DNA of 64,000 nucleotides, taken from the NCBI RefSeq assembly GCF_006874465.1, contig NZ_VIRL01000024.1:49180-113179 (forward strand). The letters are read 5' to 3'. This document shows positions 7,821 through 14,988 of this stretch, piece after piece. Source of the stretch: Microbispora bryophytorum (GTDB lineage Bacteria > Actinomycetota > Actinomycetes > Streptosporangiales > Streptosporangiaceae). The first letter of the stretch is position 1. Each line of letters starts with the position of its first letter. The notes under the pieces were generated by a model. That model ran no database searches. It had not been told where the DNA came from and saw only the letters and a list, made by a program, of their open reading frames with translations. The position numbers and the translations under genes were made by a program.

Positions 7821-8436
7821 TGAGGGCCATCGCCTTGTCGCTCAGACCCGCCGGGGCGGTCTTGGGGTTGCCGGCCGCGAAGGGCGGCCGCGGGTCGTAC
7901 TCGATCGCGAGCTGCACGGCCTGCGCCGTCTCCTCGTCGCGCATCGCGGCCAGCAGGGTCAGGGCCATGTCGATGCCGGAGGACACACCCGCCGCCGTCA
8001 CGACCTTGCCGTCGATCACCACGCGCTCGCTGACCGGCTCGGCCCCGAATCCGGCGAGCTGGTCGAGCCATCCCCAGTGGGTCGTCGCCCTGCGACCCTT
8101 CAGCAGCCCCGCCGCGCCCAGCAGGAACGAGCCGCTGCACACCGAGGTCGTCCACCGCGTCCGCTCGTGGGCCCGCGCGATCCAGCCCAGCAGCTCCGCG
8201 TCGGACAGCGCCTCGATCGTCCCGGGCCCTCCGGGCACGACGACCACGTCCGGCGCGGGCAGGTCCTCGTACGACGCGGTGGCCGCGAGGCTCAGGCTCC
8301 CCCGGTCGTCGAGCACCGGCCCGGGCTCGGCCGCCACGAACGTGACCGTGCAGCCCGGCGCGAAGGCGAGCACCGTGTACGGCCCGACGGCGTCGAGCGC
8401 GGTGAACCGGGGATAGAGGGGGATGGCGATGTTCAT
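7813..8436 (-). CDS. DJ-1/PfpI family protein, isonitrile hydratase-like
   Basis: The 207-residue single-domain protein has the class I glutamine amidotransferase-like fold. The nucleophile elbow reads TSVCSGSFLLGAAGLL with the reactive cysteine at C98, and the usual acidic residue is in the N-terminal strand region (LDAVGP). The RATTHW and GVSSGIDMAL segments are characteristic of the subgroup that includes isonitrile hydratase and the sensory domain of GlxA regulators. It starts with ATG overlapping the stop of the GlxA gene (ATGA), so the two are translationally coupled. Substrate unknown. Confidence 0.82.
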   Translation of the reverse strand: MNIAIPLYPRFTALDAVGPYTVLAFAPGCTVTFVAAEPGPVLDDRGSLSLAATASYEDLPAPDVVVVPGGPGTIEALSDAELLGWIARAHERTRWTTSVCSGSFLLGAAGLLKGRRATTHWGWLDQLAGFGAEPVSERVVIDGKVVTAAGVSSGIDMALTLLAAMRDEETAQAVQLAIEYDPRPPFAAGNPKTAPAGLSDKAMALIN

Positions 8437-9416
8437 GATTTGCTGCTTTCCTTCGATCGGAACCGGCGGCGGTAGTCGCCGGGTGAGACGCGCCAGTGGC
8501 GGCGGAAGACCCGGTAGAGGGTCTCGGGAACGCCGAGTCCCGACTCCCTGGCCACTCTGTCCAGGGAGTGGCCGGTGGTCTCCAGCAGCCGCCGGGCGGC
8601 GTCGGCCCTGCTGTGTTCTACATACCTGCCGGGCGAGACCCCGGTCTGCCCGGTGAAGACGCGGGAGAAGTGCCGCTCGCTCATCCCGGCCCGGCGGGCG
8701 AGCGAGGGCACGCTCAGGTCCTCGGCCGGGTTGGCGTCGATGAACGCCTGGATCTCGCGCAACGGCTCGGCGCGCGGGACGGCGGCCCGCATGGGGGCGC
8801 TGAACTGGCTCTGCCCGCCCGGACGGTGCAGGTACACCACGAGCCCGCGGGCGACGTTCCGGGCGAGCGTGTGGCCGTGGTCGCCGGCCACGAGCGCCAG
8901 GGCGAGATCCACCCCCGAGCTGACCCCGGCCGAGGTCCAGACGTTCCCGTCGCGGATGTAGATGGGATCGGCGTCCACCTCGACGTCCGGGTAGCGGACG
9001 GCCATCTCCCCCGCCACCAGCCAGTGGGTGGTCGCACGCCTGCCGCCCAGCAGTCCGGCCTCCGCGAGGAGGAAGCTGCCGTTGCAGACGGAGGCGACCC
9101 GCCGGGCTCCGGACGCCAGCCGGGCGACGCCCCCGATCAGCTCCCGATCGCGCAGGTGTTCCGGCACGGACAGCCCGCCCACGACGAGCAGCGTGTCGAT
9201 CGGGCCCGCGACCTCGCCCAGCGCGGTCTCCGCGAGCGTCGTGATCCCGTTCTGCGCGGGCACGGCCCCGGCGCGCACGGCCGCCACCTCGACCCGGTAG
9301 CCGGGCTCCGGAGCGAGCAGGTTCGCCGTGGCGAAGACGTCGGCCGGACCGGCGAGGTCGAACATCTGGAAGCCATCGAAGACCACGATGACCACGCGTC
9401 GCTGCATGCCCTCCAT
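8433..9416 (-). CDS. GlxA-type transcriptional regulator (PfpI domain plus AraC HTH)
   Basis: The protein has 327 residues. The first 190 form a DJ-1/PfpI domain (VVIVVFDGFQMFDLAGP, then ASVCNGSFLLAEAGLL with the elbow cysteine, then GVSSGVDLAL). The last 100 or so are an AraC/XylS double helix-turn-helix (LARRAGMSERHFSRVFTGQTGVSPGRYV ... VFRRHWRVSPGDYRRRF). The N-terminal domain is expected to sense a small molecule. It directly precedes, with a 4-base overlap, a second PfpI protein, which is its likely target and functional partner. It is divergent from the SnoaL-like gene. The intergenic region has direct and inverted repeats that may be its binding sites. Confidence 0.88.
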   Translation of the reverse strand: MEGMQRRVVIVVFDGFQMFDLAGPADVFATANLLAPEPGYRVEVAAVRAGAVPAQNGITTLAETALGEVAGPIDTLLVVGGLSVPEHLRDRELIGGVARLASGARRVASVCNGSFLLAEAGLLGGRRATTHWLVAGEMAVRYPDVEVDADPIYIRDGNVWTSAGVSSGVDLALALVAGDHGHTLARNVARGLVVYLHRPGGQSQFSAPMRAAVPRAEPLREIQAFIDANPAEDLSVPSLARRAGMSERHFSRVFTGQTGVSPGRYVEHSRADAARRLLETTGHSLDRVARESGLGVPETLYRVFRRHWRVSPGDYRRRFRSKESSKS

Positions 9417-9434
9417 GCTCGCGAGCAGGGCATT

Positions 9435-9525
9435 ATGGCGTCAACGACACAGATATTGCAGATTACGCCATCAACGCGAGCGTCAACCCAGCCGAAACAC
9501 CCGGTAACAAAGCGCTTGTTACATT
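9435..9525. promoter_or_regulatory. Divergent control region of glxA-like and SnoaL-like genes
   Basis: Two inverted repeats are present. ATGGCGT (9435-9441) pairs with ACGCCAT (9465-9471), and GTAACAA (9504-9510) with TTGTTAC (9516-9522). GCGTCAAC also occurs twice as a direct repeat, as AraC-type proteins often require. TACATT at 9520-9525 overlaps the second palindrome and could be the -10 box of the plus-strand gene. Binding proteins are inferred only from position. Confidence 0.4.
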
Positions 9526-9570
9526 GGATGGAAGCCCCCCGGCGCCGCCAGATGCCGAAGCGTCGAGGAG

Positions 9571-10017
9571 ATGGCCCGGACGATGCCGAGCGCTCGAGAA
9601 CTCAAGGACAGACTCTTCACGGCGATCAACCGCCACGACCTCTACGACGTGCTGGACTGTTACGCGCCCGACGCCGTGTACGTCGGCCCCACCGGCGTCG
9701 CGGAGGGCCGTGGGCAGATCGCCTGGATCTATGAGGGCCTCTGCAAGGTCTTCCCCGACATTTGCTACACCGCCTGGTACAAGGCCCCCTGTGTGGACCC
9801 CGCCTTCACCGAGTACGCGATGACCGGCACGCACATGGGCCCGCTCCTGCTCCCGGACGGCCGGGTGGCGGCCCCGACGGGCCGTCGCATAACGGTGCGG
9901 GGCAGTTGTGCCTGCGCGGTCGAGCACGGAAAGATCATTACGGATCGGGACTACTACGACCAGCTGGAGCTCTACTCCCAGCTCGGCATCAGCCTCGAAC
10001 CGCCGCCGGGATCCTGA
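9571..10017 (+). CDS. SnoaL-like (NTF2-fold) protein
   Basis: The 148-residue protein has the cone-shaped NTF2-like fold pattern: an N-terminal helix (LKDRLFTAINRHDLYDVLDCYAPDAVYVGP), the GVAEGRGQIAWIYEGL helix, and paired strands ending ITDRDYYDQLELYSQLG. Relatives include polyketide cyclases and ester cyclases, but many only bind ligands. A GAGGAG lies directly against ATG 9571. The in-frame ATG 9583 has a better distance and could be the real start. No polyketide genes are nearby, so a cyclase role is not supported. Confidence 0.75.
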   Translation: MARTMPSARELKDRLFTAINRHDLYDVLDCYAPDAVYVGPTGVAEGRGQIAWIYEGLCKVFPDICYTAWYKAPCVDPAFTEYAMTGTHMGPLLLPDGRVAAPTGRRITVRGSCACAVEHGKIITDRDYYDQLELYSQLGISLEPPPGS

Positions 10018-10082
10018 CGGGCGCGGCATGGACCGACCGCCACCACCTCGCAGCCCCGCGACAGCCTGGGTTTGAGCGAGCC

Positions 10083-10448
10083 TCACTCCTCGCCGGAGAA
10101 CCTCTCCCAGGCGGACTGCCGGGTCATGCCGAGCGCGGCGCCGATCCTGGCCCAGGTGGCGCCCCGGTCGCGCGCCCGCTGCACCCAGACCCGCAGGTTG
10201 TCCTCGACCTGCGCGCTCACCTCGGCGATCCGCGGAAGGAACTCCAGGATCTGCTCGACGGTCATGCTCTCGGTGTAGGAGATCTCCGGCGTCTCGACGG
10301 TCTGGGCCGCCAGGATCTCGGCACAGAGCCCGACGCATTCGTTGCAGATGTGGACGCCGGCACCGGCGATCATCTTGGCCACGTCGGTCTTCGGCTTGGA
10401 GCAGAACGAGCAGCGGATGTCCTGTTCCGCCAGAGAAGGAGCCGGCAT
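10083..10448 (-). CDS. ClpX-type C4 zinc-finger protein with C-terminal helix-turn-helix
   Basis: The protein has 121 residues. The N-terminal zinc finger has C13, C16, C35 and C38 in the spacing of the ClpX zinc-binding domain ([10 protein letters not shown] ... [10 protein letters not shown]). The ATPase that follows in ClpX is absent. A helical middle ([21 protein letters not shown]) leads to a helix-turn-helix-like end, [22 protein letters not shown]. This combination is seen in small actinobacterial proteins of unknown role, possibly DNA binding with ClpX-like dimerisation. ATG 10448 has GGAGG 6 bases upstream. Its promoter carries two large dyads, so it is probably tightly regulated, perhaps by itself. 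Confidence 0.8.
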   Translation of the reverse strand: MPAPSLAEQDIRCSFCSKPKTDVAKMIAGAGVHICNECVGLCAEILAAQTVETPEISYTESMTVEQILEFLPRIAEVSAQVEDNLRVWVQRARDRGATWARIGAALGMTRQSAWERFSGEE

Positions 10449-10469
10449 GTCGCCTCCAAGGGGATAACG

Positions 10470-10526
10470 TGTCAGGCTGTTCCTGACGCCTGGCCCGAGA
10501 CTAGGGCGTCAGGAGCAGCCTGACAA
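10470..10526 (-). promoter_or_regulatory. Promoter with two GTCAGG-N5-CCTGAC operators
   Basis: On the minus strand TTGTCA (10526-10521) and TAGTCT (10503-10498) are spaced by 17 bases, a good vegetative promoter. A dyad GTCAGG-N5-CCTGAC at 10508-10524 fills the -35 and spacer. A second copy at 10471-10487 lies just downstream of the expected transcription start. The two 21-base arms around the 14-base centre are also inverted copies of each other, with one mismatch. Bound protein at either site would block transcription of the zinc-finger gene. Confidence 0.65.
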
Positions 10527-10571
10527 TGGATCATCCGGAAAGCGACGTTTCCCGAGCGGCCCTCCCCCGGC

Positions 10572-10778
10572 TCAGCTCTTGGGACCGAAGGCGTGTGGGA
10601 CCTCTCCCTTGCGTCCACAGCGCGGGCAGGGCCGGTAGCGCCCGGACCACCAGGTGGCCTTGAGCGTGCCACTGCCCTTGCACTTGGGGCATTTGGCCAG
10701 GTAGTTGCGTACGTAGTCGGAGACGAGCCAGATGCCGAAGAAGGCCCCGGCGAGAACGAGAAAGGTCTGGGAATCCAC
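10572..10778 (-). CDS. Small membrane-anchored zinc-ribbon protein
   Basis: The 68-residue protein begins with one hydrophobic helix (about 4-20, TFLVLAGAFFGIWLVS). It continues with two CxxC pairs, C30/C33 and C51/C54, the first in the DnaJ-like context CPKCKGSG. This suggests a membrane-tethered zinc ribbon facing the cytoplasm. The start is GTG 10778. It is upstream of, and on the same strand as, the ClpX-type zinc-finger gene, but that gene has its own promoter. I know no function for this family. Confidence 0.65.
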   Translation of the reverse strand: MDSQTFLVLAGAFFGIWLVSDYVRNYLAKCPKCKGSGTLKATWWSGRYRPCPRCGRKGEVPHAFGPKS

Positions 10779-11062
10779 TGTGGCTCCGTAGTCGGGGGAC
10801 GGGACCGGCGACGAACGCGCCGCCGTACGGAAGCCGGTCGCGCGGGGGCGCGGTCACCGTCGCTCACCGGCCGGGCGAACAGTGCCGGAGGCGGGCGCGG
10901 ATCCTCACCCGCACCACAGGTGCGCGCATGGCCTGCGAGGGAACACGCATCGCCGCCTCCGTGGACACTGGTCGCACGGGAGAGGACGCCGCACGGCCCG
11001 GGGCCGGTGACAGCCGGGCGCCCTTTCGTTGGAGTCACAGGGCCCTGGGCGGCGGCGGCCCC

Positions 11063-12508
11063 TCAGACCCGCTCGGGCTGGAGCTCCACCGCCTGCTCCG
11101 CGCCCGCCCGGGGCCGCCGCAGGACGACGTACGCGGCCACGAAGGCGCTGACCAGCAGGACGAGGGAGACCGTGAAGGCCAGCCGGTAGCCGCCGGTCAG
11201 CGCGACCGCCTCGCTCGCCCCGCCCGCCAGCAGCCCCTCCGTGCGAGAGGCGGCCAGCGTGGACAGCAGCGCGACGCCGACGGCCATCCCGACCTGCTGG
11301 GTCGTGTTGAAGAACCCCGAGACCAGGCCCGCGTCGTCGGAACGGGCGCCGGACATGCCGAGCGCGGTCAGCGCCGGGAGCACCAGGCCGCCTCCCATGA
11401 TGAGCACCATCACGGGGAGCAGGTCGGTCACGTAGCGGGCGTTGGCAGGGACGCGGGTGAGCCAGGCCATCGCGCCGATCAGTAGCACCAGGCCGCCCAG
11501 CAGCACGGCACGCGCGCCGAAGCGGGTGCTCAGCCGTGGGGACACGAACAACGACACCCCCGCGATGGCCAGCGCCGCCGGGAGCATGGCCAGGCCGGTG
11601 CCGAGCGCGCCATACCGGAGCACCTGCTGCATGAACAGCGCCACCATGATCTGGAAGGCGAACATCGCGCCCAGCGTCAGGACCTGCACCAGGTTGGCCC
11701 CGGCGACGGCGCGCGAGCGGAGAATCCGCAGCGGCATGAGCGGGGTCCGGGCGGTCGCCTGGCGGACGAGGAACGCGGCCAGCAGCACGAGCGACACCGC
11801 GCCGAACCACAGGGAGCGCAGGCCATACCGCTCGATCTGGACAGCGCCGATCTCAACCACGGCGTAGATGCCCAGCATGACACCGACCGTGACCAGCAGG
11901 GCGCCGACGGCGTCCGCGCCCGCCGACAGACCGAGCCCCCGCTCGGCCGGCAGCGCCCGGACCGCCAGCGCGATCGTGACCACGCCGATCGGCACGTTGA
12001 CGAGGAAGATGTAGTTCCAGCCCAGCATGTCGGTGAGGACCCCGCCGAGCACCTGGCCCAGCGACGCCCCGGCGGCGCCGGTGAAGCTGAAGACGCCGAT
12101 GGCCTTCGCCCGCTCCCCCGCGTCCGTGAAGGTCGTCACCAGGATGCCGAGCACGACCGCCGAGGCAATGGCGCTGCCGACGCCCTGGAGGAACCGGGCG
12201 CCGATCAACATCCCCGGCCCGGTGGCCGCTCCGGCCAGCAGGGAGGCGGCGGCGAAGACGGCGTTGCCCGCCAGGAACACGGCCCGGCGGCCGATCAGGT
12301 CGCCCAGCCGGCCCGCCAGCAGGAGCAGTCCGCCGTACGCGATGAGGTAGGCGTTGACGGTCCAGCTCAGCTCGGCGGGCGCGAAGCCGAGATCCCGCTG
12401 GATGGCGGGCATGGCCACGGTCACGATGCTGCCGTCGAGCACCGTCATCAGCATCGTGGCGGACAGCACGCCCAGCACCAGCCACCGAGATCGGGATATA
12501 CGCGACAT
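11063..12508 (-). CDS. MFS drug:proton antiporter, DHA2 (EmrB/QacA) type
   Basis: The 481-residue protein fits the 14-helix DHA2 exporters in length. The first helix carries the family signature LDGSIVTVAMPAIQRDLG, motif A follows as GRLGDLIGRRAVF (about 66-78), and helix 5 contains the antiporter motif region FTGAAGASLGQVLGGVLTD. It probably exports toxic hydrophobic compounds. It is 77 bases downstream of a MarR regulator on the same strand. A perfect 19-bp palindrome sits 10 bases before its start codon, so MarR control is likely. A second transporter of this type ends at 605. Confidence 0.9.
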   Translation of the reverse strand: MSRISRSRWLVLGVLSATMLMTVLDGSIVTVAMPAIQRDLGFAPAELSWTVNAYLIAYGGLLLLAGRLGDLIGRRAVFLAGNAVFAAASLLAGAATGPGMLIGARFLQGVGSAIASAVVLGILVTTFTDAGERAKAIGVFSFTGAAGASLGQVLGGVLTDMLGWNYIFLVNVPIGVVTIALAVRALPAERGLGLSAGADAVGALLVTVGVMLGIYAVVEIGAVQIERYGLRSLWFGAVSLVLLAAFLVRQATARTPLMPLRILRSRAVAGANLVQVLTLGAMFAFQIMVALFMQQVLRYGALGTGLAMLPAALAIAGVSLFVSPRLSTRFGARAVLLGGLVLLIGAMAWLTRVPANARYVTDLLPVMVLIMGGGLVLPALTALGMSGARSDDAGLVSGFFNTTQQVGMAVGVALLSTLAASRTEGLLAGGASEAVALTGGYRLAFTVSLVLLVSAFVAAYVVLRRPRAGAEQAVELQPERV

Positions 12509-12518
12509 GGGGTCGCCT

Positions 12519-12537
12519 CCTGTTCATGAGGAACAGG
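12519..12537 (-). promoter_or_regulatory. Palindrome before the MFS gene, candidate MarR operator
   Basis: CCTGTTC (12519-12525) and GAACAGG (12531-12537) are exact inverted copies 5 bases apart. They lie immediately upstream of the ribosome site of the transporter and within the marR-MFS gap. Regulator identity is inferred from proximity. Confidence 0.45.
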
Positions 12538-12585
12538 AAGAACCGTAACAGATAGTTTTGTTGTAGACGATCCCCAACGGACCGA

Positions 12586-13071
12586 TCAGGTGCGGTGGCG
12601 CGCCCGCCTAACCGGCTGCGGCACCTCCACCGCAGTGGCCAGATGGCCGGTGACCAGCCGGTTGAGCGCGCGCACGAGCACCTCCGCCTCCTCCTCGGGC
12701 AGCGACCCGAGGGCGGCCCGATGAACCCTGTCGACGATCTCCTGGCTGCGCTTGGCCACCTGCGCGCCCTGCTCAGTCACCGCGACGATCCGGGCGCGCC
12801 GGTCGATGCTGGACGGACGGCGCTCGGCGAGGCCGGCCTTCTCCAGCGCGTCGAGGGTGACCACCATCGTGGTCTTGTCCATGTCGCCGAGCTCGGCGAG
12901 CTGGATCTGCGTGCGCTCCTCCTCCATGGCATGGACGAGCACGCAGTGCATGCGCGCCGTCAGGCCGATCTCGGCAAGGGCCGCCGCCATCTGCGTTCGC
13001 AGCACGTGGCCGGCATGGTCGAGCAGGAAGGACAGGTCGGGCTCGTCACGCGAGGGCGCCATGGCGGTCAT
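12586..13071 (-). CDS. MarR-family transcriptional regulator
   Basis: The 161-residue protein has the MarR winged-helix arrangement. A helical dimerisation segment (LSFLLDHAGHVLRTQMAAALAEIGL) is followed by the recognition part LAELGDMDKTTMVVTLDALEKAGL, the wing ERRPSSIDRRARIVAVTEQG, and C-terminal helices. MarR proteins usually repress adjacent efflux genes and respond to phenolic or toxic ligands. The downstream MFS exporter on the same strand fits this. A TAGCCT box ends 6 bases before ATG 13071 and no ribosome site is seen, so the transcript is probably leaderless. Confidence 0.9.
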   Translation of the reverse strand: MTAMAPSRDEPDLSFLLDHAGHVLRTQMAAALAEIGLTARMHCVLVHAMEEERTQIQLAELGDMDKTTMVVTLDALEKAGLAERRPSSIDRRARIVAVTEQGAQVAKRSQEIVDRVHRAALGSLPEEEAEVLVRALNRLVTGHLATAVEVPQPVRRARHRT

Positions 13072-13077
13072 GCGCCC

Positions 13078-13083
13078 AGGCTA
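13078..13083 (-). promoter_or_regulatory. Candidate -10 box of marR (leaderless)
   Basis: TAGCCT on the minus strand ends 6 bases upstream of the marR ATG. A partial dyad CAAT-N7-ATTG lies just beyond at 13085-13099 and could be part of an autoregulatory site. Confidence 0.35.
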
Positions 13084-13124
13084 TCAATTCGTCCGATTGC
13101 GGATTATCTCCAAAGGACCTGCCG

Positions 13125-13991
13125 TCAGAGCATCCGCAGGGCCGCCTCGACCGACGCCCGGCTCGCGGGGACGAGCGGGAGCCGTACGTCGGCGGTCGGG
13201 ATGCGGCCCTGCGCGTGCAGGACGCCCTTCAGGACGGTCGGGTTGGGCTCGGCGAACATGGCCGCCGACATGAGCGACAGCCGGTGGCCGAGAGCGCGGG
13301 CGTGCTCGACCTCTCCGGCCCGCCAGGCCCGGAAGAGCTCGGCGAATTCGCCGGTGCGCAGGTGGGCGGAGGCGAGGATGCCGCCGGATGCGCCCAGAGC
13401 GAGCAGCGCGGACAGGAACGGGTCGTCCCCGGCGAGCACCGCGAAGCCCTCCGGCGGGTCGGCGAGCAGGGCGACCGTGTCGAGGTCGACGCCGCCGACC
13501 GCGTGCTTGACCCCGGCCACCATGGGCAGCTCGCCCAGCCGGCGCAGCGTGGCCGCGCCCACCGACTGCCCGGTCCGATACGGGATGTTGTAGACGACCA
13601 GCGGCACCGGGGTCTGCTCGGCCAGCGCGGTGAAGTGGGCGAGCACGCCGGCCTCGGACGGGCGGACGAACGCCGGAACCGTCACCAGCGCCGCGTCCGC
13701 CTCCCCCTTGAGGGCGCGCAGCGCCTCGGCCGTGCTCCGCGTGTCGGCCGACCCCGCGCCGACGGTCAGCGTGGCGCCCCGCTCGCGGCAGACCCGGCCG
13801 CAGATCTCGATCACCGCGCGCCGTTCCTCCTCGGCCAGCGTGGCGACCTCCGCGGTGGTGCCGAGCGCGACGAGCCCGGACGCGCCGTCGTCGAGCGCGG
13901 CGCGGGCCAGGTCTTCGAGCGCGTCGAACGCGATCTCGCCGTCCGCGGCGAACGGGGTGATCAGCGGGACGTGGATGCCGGAAAGAGTCAT
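13125..13991 (-). CDS. DapA/NAL-family aldolase, substrate unknown
   Basis: The 288-residue TIM-barrel protein keeps the family's Schiff-base lysine K162 (GVKHAVGG), the catalytic tyrosine Y134 (VVYNIPYRTG) and a GTTAE loop at 44-48. It differs from true DapA in one key place: the TPYYNKP segment is replaced by VTVPAFVRPSE, so the conserved second-subunit tyrosine of DapA is missing. It is therefore probably a pyruvate-dependent aldolase or dehydratase for another substrate, not a second lysine enzyme. It is divergent from a LysR gene that is its likely regulator. Ribosome site GGAAGGA precedes ATG 13991. Confidence 0.8.
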   Translation of the reverse strand: MTLSGIHVPLITPFAADGEIAFDALEDLARAALDDGASGLVALGTTAEVATLAEEERRAVIEICGRVCRERGATLTVGAGSADTRSTAEALRALKGEADAALVTVPAFVRPSEAGVLAHFTALAEQTPVPLVVYNIPYRTGQSVGAATLRRLGELPMVAGVKHAVGGVDLDTVALLADPPEGFAVLAGDDPFLSALLALGASGGILASAHLRTGEFAELFRAWRAGEVEHARALGHRLSLMSAAMFAEPNPTVLKGVLHAQGRIPTADVRLPLVPASRASVEAALRML

Positions 13992-14025
13992 ACCGCGATC
14001 CTTCCGGCGGGCAACCGTGTAGGTC

Positions 14026-14062
14026 CAGTTCGCCTTTCTGTCGAAACCATTAAGCTGAACTG
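14026..14062. promoter_or_regulatory. LysR control site and leaderless lysR promoter
   Basis: CAGTTC (14026-14031) and GAACTG (14057-14062) are inverted copies, the second touching the lysR start codon. TAAGCT (14051-14056) ends 6 bases before ATG 14063 and is the probable -10 box of a leaderless lysR mRNA. The region lies between lysR and the divergent aldolase gene, where LysR proteins normally bind. Confidence 0.45.
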
Positions 14063-14962
14063 ATGCTCGATGTCCGCAGACTCCGCCTGCTTCGTGAGCT
14101 CGCCCACCGGGGCACGATCGCGGCCGTGGCCGAGGCGCTGACGTTCACCCCCTCGGCCATCTCCCAGCAGCTCACGGCGCTGGAACGCGAAGCGGGGGTC
14201 GCCCTGCTGGAGCGCACCGGGCGCCGGGTCGTGCTCACCCCCGCCGGGGTGGCGCTGGTGCGGCACGCGGAGGCCGTGCTCGAACGGCTGGAGCAGGCGG
14301 CGGCGGAACTCGCCGCGTCGAGAACCGATCTGTCCGGAACCGGCCTGGCCGGGACCGTGCGGATCGGCGCCTTTCCCACGGCGACCCGCGCCATCCTCCC
14401 CTCGGCCCTGGCGGCGCTCGCCCGCAGTCACCCGGGCCTGGATCCGATGGTGGACGAGGTCGATCCGGTCGAGGTCGCGCCGCGGCTGCGCGCCGGTGAG
14501 CTCGACGTCGCCCTGGTCCACGAGTACGACTTCGTCCCGGCCGAGCCCGACCTCGCCCTGGACGCCGTCCCCCTCCTCGACGAACCCATGTACCTGGCCA
14601 CCGTTCACCCCCTCAGCGGAGAGGGAGACGCGGCCACGCTCCTCACCTGCCGGGACGCGCCCTGGATCGCCTCCACCCCCGGCACGCTCTGCCATGCGAT
14701 GACCGTGCGCGCCTGCCAGGCGGCCGGTTTCTCCCCTCGCATACGCCACCACATCGACGACTTCGCCACGGTCCTGGCGATGGTCGCCGTCGGGCAGGGC
14801 GTGGCGCTCGTGCCGGAGCTGGGAGCCGCCGACCCGCCCGAAGGCGTCACGCTGACCGCGCTGTCGATGCACCGCCGCACCCGCGTCGCCTTCCGGCGCG
14901 GCGCCGGCGGTCACCCCGCCGTCGTCGCGCTGATCGCGGCCCTGCGTTCCGCCATCCGATAG
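14063..14962 (+). CDS. LysR-family transcriptional regulator
   Basis: The 299-residue protein has the N-terminal LysR winged helix (LRLLRELAHRGTIAAVAEAL, then SAISQQLTALEREAGVALLE, residues 5-55), a linker helix rich in Ala/Glu, and a periplasmic-binding-like effector domain from about 95 (VRIGAFPTATRAILPSALAAL). It is divergent from the DapA-like aldolase and presumably activates it. No other target is near; the next gene downstream, on the opposite strand, encodes the diiron protein. Confidence 0.9.
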   Translation: MLDVRRLRLLRELAHRGTIAAVAEALTFTPSAISQQLTALEREAGVALLERTGRRVVLTPAGVALVRHAEAVLERLEQAAAELAASRTDLSGTGLAGTVRIGAFPTATRAILPSALAALARSHPGLDPMVDEVDPVEVAPRLRAGELDVALVHEYDFVPAEPDLALDAVPLLDEPMYLATVHPLSGEGDAATLLTCRDAPWIASTPGTLCHAMTVRACQAAGFSPRIRHHIDDFATVLAMVAVGQGVALVPELGAADPPEGVTLTALSMHRRTRVAFRRGAGGHPAVVALIAALRSAIR

Positions 14963-14988
14963 GACGTCCGACAGGGCGTCCGACAGGC

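Noticed and set aside
9571..10017. Calling the SnoaL-like gene a polyketide cyclase in a biosynthetic cluster
   Set aside because: No polyketide synthase, ketoreductase or tailoring genes are present near it; the fold has many unrelated roles.
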